Source: Tenacibaculum discolor (GTDB taxonomy: Bacteria > Bacteroidota > Bacteroidia > Flavobacteriales > Flavobacteriaceae). Taken from it: a DNA stretch of 64,000 bases. Positions 55,154 through 64,000 of this stretch are shown piece after piece. The stretch covers positions 124,001-188,000 of the forward strand of contig NZ_RCCS01000009.1 in assembly GCF_003664185.1 (NCBI RefSeq). The letters are read 5' to 3'. Below the pieces are notes generated by a model. That model had not been told where the DNA came from and did no database searches. It saw only the letters and a list, made by a program, of their open reading frames with translations. Position numbers and translations under genes: made by a program. Position 1 is the first letter of the stretch. Each line of letters starts with the position of its first letter.

Positions 55154-56722
55154 TCATTCTATAGAGTGGAACCTATTTATTAGTTTTTTTCGGTACTCAG
55201 TAGGAGTATAACCTGTTTGTTCTTTAAACACACGGTTAAATGTTGTTTTACTTTTAAAACCAGAATCGTAGGCTACAGCAATTATTTTATAATCTTTATT
55301 GGCAGGTATTTCTAATATTTTTTTAGCTTCTTTTATTCGATACGAATTGATAAGTTGATAAAAATTTTTATCAAATTCAAACGAAAACACTTCGGATAAA
55401 TGGTGGCTACTTAACGATAGTTTTTTTGCAAAATTTGCTTGAGTTAAATCGTGATTTAAGTATATCTTTTCTTCTTCTATTGCTTTTAATATTTTTTGCT
55501 GGTAAGAAACTCTATCTTCTTTTGACAATGAGGAATTTTTATATTTTTCAGAAGCTTCTTTTATCTTTCCTGTTATTTCATTTGTTTCTTTTATAACACT
55601 TTTATCTTCATTCTTTTTTATGTAAATCCAAAACACCCCTCCTAAACCAATTACACAAAACACACTAAACCACAACAAACTTTTTTGTTGTTCTGAAAGT
55701 AGCGCTTTTGTGTTTTCTTGTGCTAAAACTGTTTCTTCTCTTGCTCCAATTTCTGCTTTTAACTCTTCTGTAATAGCTTTCTTTTGATTCTTTAGAAAAC
55801 TTATTCGGTTTTTGTTATATTTCTTTTCTGCATTTAAATAAGCTGTTGTTTTGTTTAGCTTTTGATATATTATAGTTAGATTTTTATAACATATCATTTC
55901 TATTTCTTCTATATTCTTTTCAGAAGCTATACTTAATGCTTGTTTTAAATATTCTTCCGCTTTATTGTAATGTTCTAACTTTAAATTTGCGACTCCTAAA
56001 TTGACAAAAATCCATGCTTTTACTCTAGTATTTTTTTCAAAAGTCTTATATTTTCTAGCTCTATTAGCTATTTCAATTGATTTTTCATATTCTCCTAATT
56101 TATAATACGAACTACTGATATGGTTTAATGATGTTAAAACAATACTTTCATTTCCTGTTTCTTCTCCTATTTTTTTTACTTGCTGCGCATAAAACAGTGA
56201 TTTTCCCTCATTATTTAAAGCTGAGTAGCTTGTTGATAAACCATTCAACGCAGCCATTTTTATTAAGTTAGGTTTCTTCATATAGGTAGTTTGCTTTAAA
56301 ACCTTCTTCATGGTTTCTATACTTTTTTCATAAAGCTCAACATTATTATATGTGTTTCCTAAATTAACCAGCACTACAGTTTCAGCTTGTTTACTTTCTT
56401 GTATTGTTTTTGCTACAACTAATGCTTCTTTATACAATGCTATACCTTCTACATACTTTGTTTGCATGTTCAAGCTTATTGCTTGATTAACCATTGCTTT
56501 TACTTGTAGATCTTTTAGGTTATTCTCTTTAGAAATATTATAAAGAGAATCACTATAAACCTTATGAAGTTTGTAGTTTCCTTCCTTATAGTTTTCTTGT
56601 AGTTTTTCTAAATAACTCTCTGCTTTTTTCTGAACTTCAGCAAACTGTGAATCTACTTTATTCTGACTATACAACTGGGTTACAAGACTAAGTAATAGAT
56701 ATGTGATTATTTTTTTTAGCAA
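55154..56722 (-). CDS. TPR-containing AraC-type transcriptional regulator with a membrane helix
   Basis: The 522-residue protein has a signal or anchor (about 1-19), about six TPR repeats (about 65-330; VLVNLGNTYNNVELYEKSIE and similar), a membrane helix (about 349-369) and a cytoplasmic AraC-type HTH pair at the end (FAKKLSLSSHHLSEVFSFEF; AVAYDSGFKSKTTFNRVFKE). The TPR part should lie in the periplasm and sense a protein or peptide signal. Its target is unknown; the adhesin next door is one candidate. Confidence 0.9.
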   Translation of the reverse strand: MLKKIITYLLLSLVTQLYSQNKVDSQFAEVQKKAESYLEKLQENYKEGNYKLHKVYSDSLYNISKENNLKDLQVKAMVNQAISLNMQTKYVEGIALYKEALVVAKTIQESKQAETVVLVNLGNTYNNVELYEKSIETMKKVLKQTTYMKKPNLIKMAALNGLSTSYSALNNEGKSLFYAQQVKKIGEETGNESIVLTSLNHISSSYYKLGEYEKSIEIANRARKYKTFEKNTRVKAWIFVNLGVANLKLEHYNKAEEYLKQALSIASEKNIEEIEMICYKNLTIIYQKLNKTTAYLNAEKKYNKNRISFLKNQKKAITEELKAEIGAREETVLAQENTKALLSEQQKSLLWFSVFCVIGLGGVFWIYIKKNEDKSVIKETNEITGKIKEASEKYKNSSLSKEDRVSYQQKILKAIEEEKIYLNHDLTQANFAKKLSLSSHHLSEVFSFEFDKNFYQLINSYRIKEAKKILEIPANKDYKIIAVAYDSGFKSKTTFNRVFKEQTGYTPTEYRKKLINRFHSIE

Positions 56723-56798
56723 GTTTTATTTGTTTCCTACAAAAATACATCAAAAACTTTTCTCTATTCCTTTTTAATAACCATTTGATTTTCAAACA

Positions 56799-56842
56799 TA
56801 AAAAAGTGTCTTGCAGATGTGATAACATACTACATGACACTT
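56799..56842 (-). terminator. terminator of the second RND operon
   Basis: AAGTGTC (56804-56810) pairs with GACACTT (56836-56842), and an inner ATGT/ACAT stem fills the loop. On the minus strand six T follow. It lies 30 bases after the TetR stop codon. Confidence 0.75.
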
Positions 56843-56871
56843 CTTATCAAAAACCACAAAAATTTGTGTAT

Positions 56872-57441
56872 TTATTTAACGGGCTTTAGAGAGTTTAAAT
56901 TATTAATAATCATGTACTCTAATAGTACTTCTTTTGAGTAATCGTTAAACAAATTATCTGCATCAAACAAACGACTCTCCAGCCCGCTTAAATATAACTT
57001 ACTAAATAACTCAAGGTCTACATCAGGTCTTATTTCTCCTTGCTTTTTAGCTTCTTCTAAAAGATTCATTACATCTGTAGAAACAACATCTGCAGTAATT
57101 TCTTTATAAGCTTCGTAAGCATTTGGGTAGTATTTTTTTAATCCAAAAATAAATGATGGTTTAAATTTTACTACATACTTAAAAACCACTCCGTATACTT
57201 CTATTACTTTATTTAATGCTGATTTATCAGACTTTAAAATAGGTGCTGTATCAATTTTGAATTCATTTATTAATTCTTTGATACTTTCAATTATCAATTC
57301 CTCTTTTGATGAGAAGCAAGCATAAATAGTTTTTTTTGAAATTCCGAGTAACTCAGCTATTTCATCCATTGTGGTATGCTTACTGCCAAATGCTATAAAC
57401 TTTTCTTTGGCTACCTTAATAAGTTTAGACCTATTACTCAT
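56872..57441 (-). CDS. TetR family transcriptional regulator
   Basis: The 189-residue protein has an N-terminal HTH (AELLGISKKTIYACFSSKEEL, near residues 27-47) and an all-helical ligand domain. TetR proteins are usually repressors released by a small molecule, often the pump substrate. It is the last gene of the RND operon, ten bases after the outer-membrane gene, so the operon carries regulators at both ends. The binding site cannot be named. Confidence 0.92.
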   Translation of the reverse strand: MSNRSKLIKVAKEKFIAFGSKHTTMDEIAELLGISKKTIYACFSSKEELIIESIKELINEFKIDTAPILKSDKSALNKVIEVYGVVFKYVVKFKPSFIFGLKKYYPNAYEAYKEITADVVSTDVMNLLEEAKKQGEIRPDVDLELFSKLYLSGLESRLFDADNLFNDYSKEVLLEYMIINNLNSLKPVK

Positions 57442-57451
57442 TGTAATTTAT

Positions 57452-58852
57452 TTATTTCCAACCGCCTCCTAATGCTTCATATAAATTTACAACACTTAAT
57501 AACTGATTTAACTTGTTATTGATAACATTTAACTCAGCATTTAAAGCTCTTTCTCTTGCTGTTAATAAATCTAAATAATTTGCATATCCGTTTTTTAACA
57601 GTTCTTCTGAATTTACCTCTGCTCTTCGTAAAGCCTCAACCTCATTTTGTCTGTATTCAAATTTTTCTGTTTCCGCATTATAATCGAAAAGTGCATTTGA
57701 AACTTCATTTCCGGCAGTTAACAAAGTCTTTTTAAAAGTTAATAATGCTTGTTCTTGTTGTGCTTTAGCTACCTCGTGTTGTGTTTTTATTTTTCTTTGA
57801 TTGAAAATAGGCTGTGTTAAACCTCCTATAATATTTGCAAACAAAGAATTGGTGCTTAATAATTTATCTAACTCTAAACTCTGAAATCCTCCACTTGCTG
57901 TTACTGTTAACGATGGATAAAAATTACTTTTTGCAACATTTGTCATTTCAAAAGCATTGATTAAACCATATTCAGCAGCCATAACATCTGGTCTGTTTCT
58001 TAGTAAAGTTGCCGGAACACCTACTTTAATAGCTGCATCTAATTGTTGTTCTGAAAGTTTACTTCTTTCAATAACTACAGATGTTCTTCCTAGTAATAGG
58101 TTTAATGTATTTTCTATTTTAAAAATAGAGGCTTCTAAATCTACTTTTAATGCTTTTGCATTGTTATACTGTGCAATATTCTGATCTACTGCTACCTGAT
58201 TTACTTGTCCCGCATCTTTAAGAGCTTTGATCGTGTTTACACTACTCTCTCTCGTTTCAATAGTTTGTTCAGTAATTTCTAATTGAGCGTCTAAAGCTAC
58301 TAATTGATAATAGGTAGTTGCTATTGCTGAAACTAATTGAGTTTTCACTGCTTGATGCGCTGCTACACTTTGTAAATAACCTGCTTTTCCTGCTCGTTTA
58401 TTACTGCGTATTTTACCCCAAATATCGGCTTCCCATGAAAGATTTCCAGTTACATCATACTGGTCTATACTTCCGTTAAAAAAAGATCCAAACTGGCTAT
58501 TTTTTGCTAATTCTTGGTGAGTAGCTTTTGCTCCTACACTTAAAGTAGGGAAATATCCTGCTTTTCCTTGTTTCATATAAGCCTCTGCAGCTGCCATTTG
58601 CTGTATTGCTACACGGATGTCTAAGTTATTTTGAAGCCCTTCATCAATATATTGTTTCAAGTGAGCATCAGTAAACATATCTTTCCATGACACATCTGCC
58701 ATTGAGATACTATCTTTTGGTAAATTATCTGTTCTATACAAGTGTTCTGTTTCTTTTAACTCTGGACGTGCATAATCCTTAGCAACAAAACAACTTTGTA
58801 AGGTTGTAGCCATTACGACTACAACCAAGGTTTTATTTAGTATACGTTTCAT
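57452..58852 (-). CDS. TolC-like outer-membrane efflux lipoprotein (NodT family)
   Basis: The 466-residue protein has a lipoprotein signal ending at Cys21 (VMATTLQSC). Two OEP repeats follow, with long helices: VSWKDMFTDAHLKQYIDEGLQNNLDIRVA, PTLSVGAKATHQEL, and later RNRPDVMAAEYGLINAFEM and LDLLTARERALNAELNV. It forms the outer-membrane tunnel of the tripartite pump. Its gene is three bases (58853-58854 region) after acrB and is followed by tetR. Confidence 0.95.
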   Translation of the reverse strand: MKRILNKTLVVVVMATTLQSCFVAKDYARPELKETEHLYRTDNLPKDSISMADVSWKDMFTDAHLKQYIDEGLQNNLDIRVAIQQMAAAEAYMKQGKAGYFPTLSVGAKATHQELAKNSQFGSFFNGSIDQYDVTGNLSWEADIWGKIRSNKRAGKAGYLQSVAAHQAVKTQLVSAIATTYYQLVALDAQLEITEQTIETRESSVNTIKALKDAGQVNQVAVDQNIAQYNNAKALKVDLEASIFKIENTLNLLLGRTSVVIERSKLSEQQLDAAIKVGVPATLLRNRPDVMAAEYGLINAFEMTNVAKSNFYPSLTVTASGGFQSLELDKLLSTNSLFANIIGGLTQPIFNQRKIKTQHEVAKAQQEQALLTFKKTLLTAGNEVSNALFDYNAETEKFEYRQNEVEALRRAEVNSEELLKNGYANYLDLLTARERALNAELNVINNKLNQLLSVVNLYEALGGGWK

Positions 58853-58854
58853 AA

Positions 58855-61800
58855 TTAATCTTCTTTAGTTTCAATAACAACTGGCTTGCTTGATACTTTT
58901 TCTTGTAACCATTGGAATACTACAAATAGTACAGGGATAACAAATACTCCTATTAAAGTACCTATTAATAATCCTCCTGCTGCACCAGTTCCGATAGAGT
59001 TATTTCCTGCAGCTCCTACGCCTTTTGCTAATACTAACGGCATTAATCCAAGGATAAATGCAAATGAGGTCATTAAAATAGGTCTTAAACGCACTTTTGC
59101 TCCCTCAATAGCTGCTTCGTATAAGCTTTTTCCTTGTTTACGGCGTTGTATTGCGAATTCTACAATAAGAATTGCATTTTTAGCTAACAGACCTAATAGC
59201 ATAATTAGAGCAATTTGGAAATAGATGTTGTTTTCTAATCCTGCTAAATATGTTGTGTAATAAGCTCCAGCCACCCCAATTGGTAATGAGAAAATTACTG
59301 ATAGTGGTAATAGGTAACTCTCGTATTGTGCTGCTAATAAGAAATACACAAACAAAATACTAATCATAAAAATAATGTTAGACTGCCCTGATGATGCTAT
59401 CTCTTCTCTAGTAATTCCTGAGTAAGCAACACTATAACCTTCTGGTAAATTGTTTTCTGCTAAGGTGTTTATTTTAGTAATTGCATCTCCTGTACTAAAC
59501 CCTGGTGTTACTCCTCCGTTTACTGTTACAGAGTTAAACAGGTTGAAACGATTTACCGTTTGAGGACCATATACACGTTTTAAGCTTACAAATTGAGATA
59601 TTGGTGTCATTTCTCCACTTGGAGTTTTTATAAACATACTATTTAGGCTTTCTTCATTTACTCTATCTTCAGGTAATGATTGTACAAAAACTCTAAATTG
59701 TTTTCCAAACCTACTAAAGTCTGCTGCATAATTACCCCCAACATATCCTTGTAGAGCAGAAAGTATAGAACTTGTTGACACTCCCGCTTCTTTAGCTCTT
59801 TCTACATTAATATCTAATTCTAACTGAGGAAAACCAGTATCAAAAGAGTTAGAAGCATATGCTATTTCTGGTTGTTGATTTAAAAGACCTACAAACTCTT
59901 TTGCTGCTGCATCCATTTCTGTTAATGGTTTTGCAGCACGATCTAATAATCTCATTTCAAAACCATCTGCACTACCAAAACCTGGCACACTAGGTGGGGT
60001 AAAGAAAATAATATTCGCATCTGGTATCATTGCTGCTTTTCCGAATAATTGACCTACAATACTCTTTACAGATCCTGCGTCACTTTCTCTCTTATTCCAA
60101 TCTTCCAAAATAATAAAGCCCATTGCATATGAACTACCTGAACCAGAGAAAAAGTTTCTTCCACTAATAAATGATGCTCCTTTTATTCCTTCAATACCTT
60201 TGATACTTTCATATAATTTTTCTGTTACTTTATATGATCTATCTAATGAAGAACCTGCTGGTAATTCAGCATTCATAAATATTACACCTCTATCTTCTGA
60301 TGGTACAAAACCTGTAGGTATAGTATTACTTGCCCATACAATTGCTAAAACACTTAATCCTAAAATACCCGCAGTTACCCATTTATGTTTTACTAAAAAG
60401 CCTAACGATTGGGTATATTTATTAGTTACGGCGTTAAACCCGGCATTAAAAGCATCGTAAAAACGTTGTAATAATCCTTTTTTCTTATGATTATCATTAT
60501 GTGGCTTTAACAATAGCGCACTTAATGCTGGTGTTAATGTTAATGCATTTACTGCTGAAATTAAGATGGCAACCATTAATGTCACTCCAAATTGCTCATA
60601 AAATACTCCTGATGGTCCTTGTATAAAAGTAATTGGCACAAATACTGCCATCATTACTAAAGTAATAGATACAATAGCTCCACTAATTTCACTCATGGCA
60701 GAAATTGATGCTTTTTTCGCACTCTCTGCTCCTTCTTCCAGTTTAGCATGTACTGCTTCTACTACCACAATGGCATCATCTACCACAATTCCAATTGCTA
60801 AGATTAAAGCGAATAATGTTAGCAGGTTGATAGAATATCCAAACAGGTTTAAGAAAAAGAACGTACCAATAATTGATACTGGAACTGCTATGGCTGGTAT
60901 TAAGGTAGATTTAAAATCTTGTAAGAAAATGAACACTACAATAAACACTAATAAAAAGGCTTCAATCAAGGTACTTTTTACTTTGTCTACAGATGCTGTT
61001 AAGAACTTGTTTGTGTCATAATTAATGATATAATCTAATCCTTCTGGGAAATCTTTCTTTAAATCTTCTAGTTTTACATAAATATTCTCAATAATTTCCT
61101 GTGCATTAGATCCTGGTGTTTGAAAAACTCCAAAGTTAAGTGCTGGATTTCCGTTTGTACGTGATAATGACGAGTAAGAAAATGCATCTAACTCTACTTT
61201 TGCTACGTCTTTTACACGTAAAAACTGTCCATTCCCTAAAGCTTTTACAACAACATTTTTGTATTCTTTTGCTGTTTTATATCGTCCTTTATATTTGATT
61301 ACATATTCAAAAGATTCTCCTGTGTTTTGCCCTAAAGATCCAGCTGCTGCTTCTAAACTTTGTTCATTAATAGCTGCTATTACTTCTCTAGGTTCTAACT
61401 TATATGATGCCATTTTTGCTGGGTCTAACCATACACGCATCGAATAATCTTTTGCTCCAAATACATTTACAGCCCCTACTCCAGAAACACGTTGTAATTC
61501 TGGTTTTACATTTATATTCAGGTAATTCTGAATAAAAACATCATCATATTCAGGATTAGTTGAAAATATAGCGGCATACAAAAGTGCTGAGTTTTGTTGC
61601 TTTGCTGTAATAACTCCAGCCCTTGTAACTTCTGAAGGTAATAAAGCATTAGCTCTAGCAACTCTGTTCTGTACGTTTACCGCAGCAATATCAGGGTCGT
61701 AACCTTGTTCAAAGAAAACTTGAATACTTGCTGTACCTGTATTACTTGCTGTAGAAGTCATGTAAGTCATTCCTTCTACCCCGTTTATTTGTTCTTCTAT

Positions 61801-61992
61801 AGGAACAATAACACTTTCTAAAATTGTTTCGGCACTAGCTCCTGGATATGAAGCTGTAACCTGCACCGTTGGTGGTGCTATATCAGGATATTGCGTTACC
61901 GGTAATTGTGTTAATGACAGTACTCCTAATATTACTATGATAATAGAGATTACTGTAGAGAGTACCGGACGCTCTATAAATTTTTGTAACAT
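58855..61992 (-). CDS. RND multidrug efflux pump, AcrB/HAE1 family
   Basis: The 1045-residue pump has the HAE1 layout. The first helix lies in FIERPVLSTVISIIIVILGVLSL, then VTASYPGASAETILESVIVPIE, the TM4 acidic pair in GIVVDDAIVVVE (near residue 402), and the C-terminal GLLAKNAILIVEFA and RLRPILMTSFAFILGLMPLVLA. HAE1 members export many hydrophobic compounds by proton antiport. It is central to the operon between the adaptor (12-base gap) and the outer-membrane channel. Confidence 0.97.
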   Translation of the reverse strand: MLQKFIERPVLSTVISIIIVILGVLSLTQLPVTQYPDIAPPTVQVTASYPGASAETILESVIVPIEEQINGVEGMTYMTSTASNTGTASIQVFFEQGYDPDIAAVNVQNRVARANALLPSEVTRAGVITAKQQNSALLYAAIFSTNPEYDDVFIQNYLNINVKPELQRVSGVGAVNVFGAKDYSMRVWLDPAKMASYKLEPREVIAAINEQSLEAAAGSLGQNTGESFEYVIKYKGRYKTAKEYKNVVVKALGNGQFLRVKDVAKVELDAFSYSSLSRTNGNPALNFGVFQTPGSNAQEIIENIYVKLEDLKKDFPEGLDYIINYDTNKFLTASVDKVKSTLIEAFLLVFIVVFIFLQDFKSTLIPAIAVPVSIIGTFFFLNLFGYSINLLTLFALILAIGIVVDDAIVVVEAVHAKLEEGAESAKKASISAMSEISGAIVSITLVMMAVFVPITFIQGPSGVFYEQFGVTLMVAILISAVNALTLTPALSALLLKPHNDNHKKKGLLQRFYDAFNAGFNAVTNKYTQSLGFLVKHKWVTAGILGLSVLAIVWASNTIPTGFVPSEDRGVIFMNAELPAGSSLDRSYKVTEKLYESIKGIEGIKGASFISGRNFFSGSGSSYAMGFIILEDWNKRESDAGSVKSIVGQLFGKAAMIPDANIIFFTPPSVPGFGSADGFEMRLLDRAAKPLTEMDAAAKEFVGLLNQQPEIAYASNSFDTGFPQLELDINVERAKEAGVSTSSILSALQGYVGGNYAADFSRFGKQFRVFVQSLPEDRVNEESLNSMFIKTPSGEMTPISQFVSLKRVYGPQTVNRFNLFNSVTVNGGVTPGFSTGDAITKINTLAENNLPEGYSVAYSGITREEIASSGQSNIIFMISILFVYFLLAAQYESYLLPLSVIFSLPIGVAGAYYTTYLAGLENNIYFQIALIMLLGLLAKNAILIVEFAIQRRKQGKSLYEAAIEGAKVRLRPILMTSFAFILGLMPLVLAKGVGAAGNNSIGTGAAGGLLIGTLIGVFVIPVLFVVFQWLQEKVSSKPVVIETKED

Positions 61993-62003
61993 GATTTTCT
62001 TAA

Positions 62004-63131
62004 TTATTTAAATACTGTATCGAATGAGTTAACTATACTGTCTAAAGGTGTTGGAACAGGTTTAATTTTTGCTCCAGAACGTACTTTATTTAAACCTTTA
62101 GCCAAAATGGTTTGTTCTATTGACAATCCTGATTTTACTACATAAACTTTTCCTACTTGTGCTTCAACTTCAATAGTTTTTTCAGCCAAAGAATCATTAT
62201 TTACTATATAAACATATACTTTACCTTGACGTTCAAATGTAGATTCTGAAGGTATAATTAATGCATCGTTATGCACTTTAGGTATTAAGATTGTGCCACT
62301 ACTTCCGTTACGTAACAAACCTGCTTTATTATCAAACTTTGCTCTAAAGCTAATAGTTCCTGTTTGCTGGTTAATATCTCCTGCAATAGTTTCAATAACT
62401 CCTGTTTGCTCATATTCTTTTCCGTTAGCCAATAGTAACTTTACTGGTGGCAATTTTTTAATTTTTTCATCCATTGTCTCCCCTTCTGCTGAAGCAATAA
62501 AATTTAAAAACTCTTTTTCATTCATAGAAAAGTATGCATATACATTTTTTATAGAAGCTACTTTTGTTAGTGGCATTGCACTTTGTGCGCTTACTAAAGC
62601 TCCTTTTCTATAATTAATTGAACCTACAAATCCGTTTACAGGACTTTTTATATTAGCATAGTTAATATTAGCTACAATACTATTGTAAGCACTCTTTGCT
62701 TGTGCTAAGCTTGCTTTTGCTGTTTCTAATTGAACTGGACTAATAATATTCTTTTCTACTAATGGTTTTAGTTTATTAACTTCTACCTGTGCTGTATTAA
62801 CAGCTGCTTTTGCTGCTTCTGCATCTTGACTTAATGATTGGGTTTCTAACTTAAACAATAGTTGTCCTTGTTTAACTTTTTGCCCTTCTTTTACCAAAAC
62901 GTTTTTTACGTATCCTGAAACTTTTGGTCTTATTTCACTATTTACTTCCCCTTCTATAGTTACAGGATAGCTTTGGTAATTTGTTATTGTTTTCTTCGCT
63001 ACTTTAACTACCGGAAAAGGTAACGCTGTTGGTTTTTGTTGGTTTTGTTGTTGTTGTTGTTTTCCACAGCTTGTAAAAAATAATGCAACAATGCTAAGAA
63101 TAGCAATACCGTATATATATTGATATTTCAT
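62004..63131 (-). CDS. RND membrane fusion lipoprotein, AcrA family
   Basis: The 375-residue protein has a lipoprotein signal ending at Cys22 (VALFFTSC), followed by a glutamine-rich stretch (KQQQQQNQQKP). Family features are the lipoyl halves (SGYVKNVLVKEGQKVKQGQL, NIKSPVNGFVGSINYRKGAL), a helical hairpin between them (about 105-150) and a barrel. It joins AcrB to the outer-membrane channel. The glutamine stretch is encoded by a CAA repeat (about 63045-63062 on the other strand). It begins 30 bases after the regulator gene. Confidence 0.95.
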   Translation of the reverse strand: MKYQYIYGIAILSIVALFFTSCGKQQQQQNQQKPTALPFPVVKVAKKTITNYQSYPVTIEGEVNSEIRPKVSGYVKNVLVKEGQKVKQGQLLFKLETQSLSQDAEAAKAAVNTAQVEVNKLKPLVEKNIISPVQLETAKASLAQAKSAYNSIVANINYANIKSPVNGFVGSINYRKGALVSAQSAMPLTKVASIKNVYAYFSMNEKEFLNFIASAEGETMDEKIKKLPPVKLLLANGKEYEQTGVIETIAGDINQQTGTISFRAKFDNKAGLLRNGSSGTILIPKVHNDALIIPSESTFERQGKVYVYIVNNDSLAEKTIEVEAQVGKVYVVKSGLSIEQTILAKGLNKVRSGAKIKPVPTPLDSIVNSFDTVFK

Positions 63132-63161
63132 TTTATGTATATAATAATTAGTGTTTGTGGT

Positions 63162-63641
63162 TTATAATTTTTCTTTCAGTTTTGTAATAGATTCTATAGC
63201 TCCATCTAAAAACTCAATAAAACTATCATGAAAATCAAGATCAAACTTATCGTCTTCTTCCAGTGTTTTATTAATATCTTCTTTATATTCTTTCACCTCT
63301 AGATGTAACTCCTTTTCAGCTTCCCATTCTTCTACCATACTGCTTATTCCTTGTAACATGGTATCATTATTAAGAATAAAGTATTTTTTTCTGTCTCCTG
63401 TTTTTGTAAAGTAACTTACCTTCTTTAATCCTTGTAAATGATTAAGATGTGTTGAAATTGTACTTTTACTAGCACATAAACTAGAAACTAAATCTTCAAA
63501 GGTTGTTCCTTGTTTTCCGGTTAAAATAATGTACGAGAATATCCTTGCTGCTACTGGAGCCAACTGCTCTTTTTTTTCTAAAAAAATCCCGAGCTTCTCA
63601 ACTAATTCACATTTTCTCTTTTCTGCTTGATTCATCATCAT
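63162..63641 (-). CDS. GbsR/MarR-like transcriptional regulator
   Basis: From the ATG at 63641 (MMMNQAEKRK) it has about 159 residues; a TTG at 63659 lies inside the promoter box and is rejected, and the ATG at 63635 is also possible. The winged helix follows KLGIFLEKKEQLAPVAARIFSYIIL, with TFEDLVSSLCASKSTISTHLNHLQGLKKV as the recognition helix area. A coiled-coil end follows. It is the first gene of the RND operon. A perfect inverted repeat in its promoter suggests self-control. Confidence 0.9.
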   Translation of the reverse strand: MMMNQAEKRKCELVEKLGIFLEKKEQLAPVAARIFSYIILTGKQGTTFEDLVSSLCASKSTISTHLNHLQGLKKVSYFTKTGDRKKYFILNNDTMLQGISSMVEEWEAEKELHLEVKEYKEDINKTLEEDDKFDLDFHDSFIEFLDGAIESITKLKEKL

Positions 63642-63656
63642 TAAAAATTTACTCTG

Positions 63657-63689
63657 CAAAAATAAGTTTTAGTTCGGAACAATCCGAAC
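63657..63689 (-). promoter_or_regulatory. promoter and palindromic operator of the second RND operon
   Basis: On the minus strand the -7 box TATTTTTG (63657-63664) stands 15 bases before the ATG. Seven bases upstream of the box is the inverted repeat GTTCGG-N6-CCGAAC (63672-63689), placed between -7 and -33. A bound dimer would stop transcription. I recall similar TTCGGA-type palindromes before GbsR-like regulators in flavobacteria, but could not check this. Confidence 0.65.
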
Positions 63690-64000
63690 CAAACGAAGTT
63701 AAAAAAATGTTAATAGATTCTTAACAAACAGCAATCGTTTTAGTCTCTTAACAAGGATATGTAACACTTCATACTCTAAAACAGTCCTAAAAAACACAAA
63801 TTCAACACAATAAAAAAAACACCGCAAAATAAATTTTACTGATTATTATATTTTATTTTAATGTTTTTTTCATTATATTCACAAAGAATTAATAATTTAA
63901 GTATTGATTTTATCGCAAAGAATCAATGTCTTTTTATTAAAAAAGTACCCTTAAAGTTAAAATACTATTTACTGTCAATAATTGGCTGTTGGAAACTAAG
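63690..64000. other. AT-rich intergenic end of the window, no gene seen
   Basis: No plausible coding frame is visible on either strand. The only structure is a weak hairpin, ATTGATT (63903-63909) with AATCAAT (63921-63927), followed by GTCTTTTTATT. It may be a terminator of an unseen small transcript, or chance in AT-rich DNA. The region may also hold the promoter of a gene beyond the window. Confidence 0.4.

Noticed and set aside
63903..63936. Hairpin ATTGATT/AATCAAT followed by a T run as a terminator
   Set aside because: The stem has only AT-rich pairs, no gene on the plus strand ends before it, and such hairpins are expected by chance in this AT-rich stretch.

Overview
The window looks like a chromosomal segment from a marine-type member of the Flavobacteriaceae (Bacteroidota), perhaps close to Tenacibaculum or Polaribacter; the genus is a guess. 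The DNA is AT-rich. Promoters where visible have the Bacteroidota -7 box TAnnTTTG, there are almost no Shine-Dalgarno sequences, and there are type IX secretion (T9SS) hallmarks: a gliding-motility type C-terminal domain and a PorP/SprF partner. The division cluster also has the order usual for this phylum. No phage, insertion sequence or CRISPR array was found.

Layout. (1) 1-4336: the 3' part of an RND efflux operon: truncated membrane fusion protein, a Flavo-1-like RNA element, inner-membrane pump, a small ferredoxin-fold-like protein and a DUF2892 membrane protein. (2) 4341-5144: an MtfA-like zinc peptidase. (3) 5302-8538: a leftward operon of exported proteins (secreted-repeat lipoprotein, c-type cytochrome lipoprotein, OB-fold protein, YceI, DUF5777 beta-barrel). 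It is divergent from a membrane-anchored sensor/LytTR regulator (8764-9885), with helically phased direct repeats between them. (4) 9886-10247: a gene-poor stretch with inverted repeats and an ORF remnant, ending at tRNA-Arg(TCG). (5) 10259-26151: a 13-gene leftward division and cell-wall (dcw) cluster, mraZ-rsmH-ftsL-ftsI-murE-mraY-murD-ftsW-murG-murC-ftsQ-ftsA-ftsZ, followed by yqeY. A three-repeat MraZ box lies upstream. (6) 26354-31699: rightward alpha/beta hydrolase, engB, an RluA-type pseudouridine synthase, AlkB-type alkane hydroxylase, aldehyde dehydrogenase and nitroreductase. (7) 31850-32480: a small membrane gene bracketed by three copies of a REP-like hairpin repeat. (8) 32490-34871: a penicillin-acylase family protein.

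(9) 34872-39678: two tandem secreted PepSY-like genes, a sigma-54 activating response regulator and a convergent hybrid histidine kinase with an Hpt domain. A possible sigma-54 promoter and upstream direct repeats lie before the PepSY-like genes, so the four genes could form one regulatory circuit. (10) 39875-47233: mixed housekeeping and transport genes: DegT/DnrJ aminotransferase, fabD, a VUT/YhhQ transporter, MscS channel, an orphan OppC-like permease, a thioesterase and a DNA/RNA endonuclease. (11) 47253-54993: a 2273-residue surface adhesin with two blocks of DUF285 repeats, FN3-like modules (two just duplicated) and a T9SS type B C-terminal domain, followed by its PorP/SprF partner. (12) 55154-56722: a TPR-AraC regulator. 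(13) 56872-63641: a second RND operon (GbsR/MarR regulator, AcrA, AcrB, TolC-like, TetR), with a palindromic operator inside the promoter.

The most promising leads are the putative sigma-54/PepSY circuit, the LytTR-controlled exported redox operon and the actively duplicating adhesin. All function assignments come from reading motifs by eye; no database search was run.
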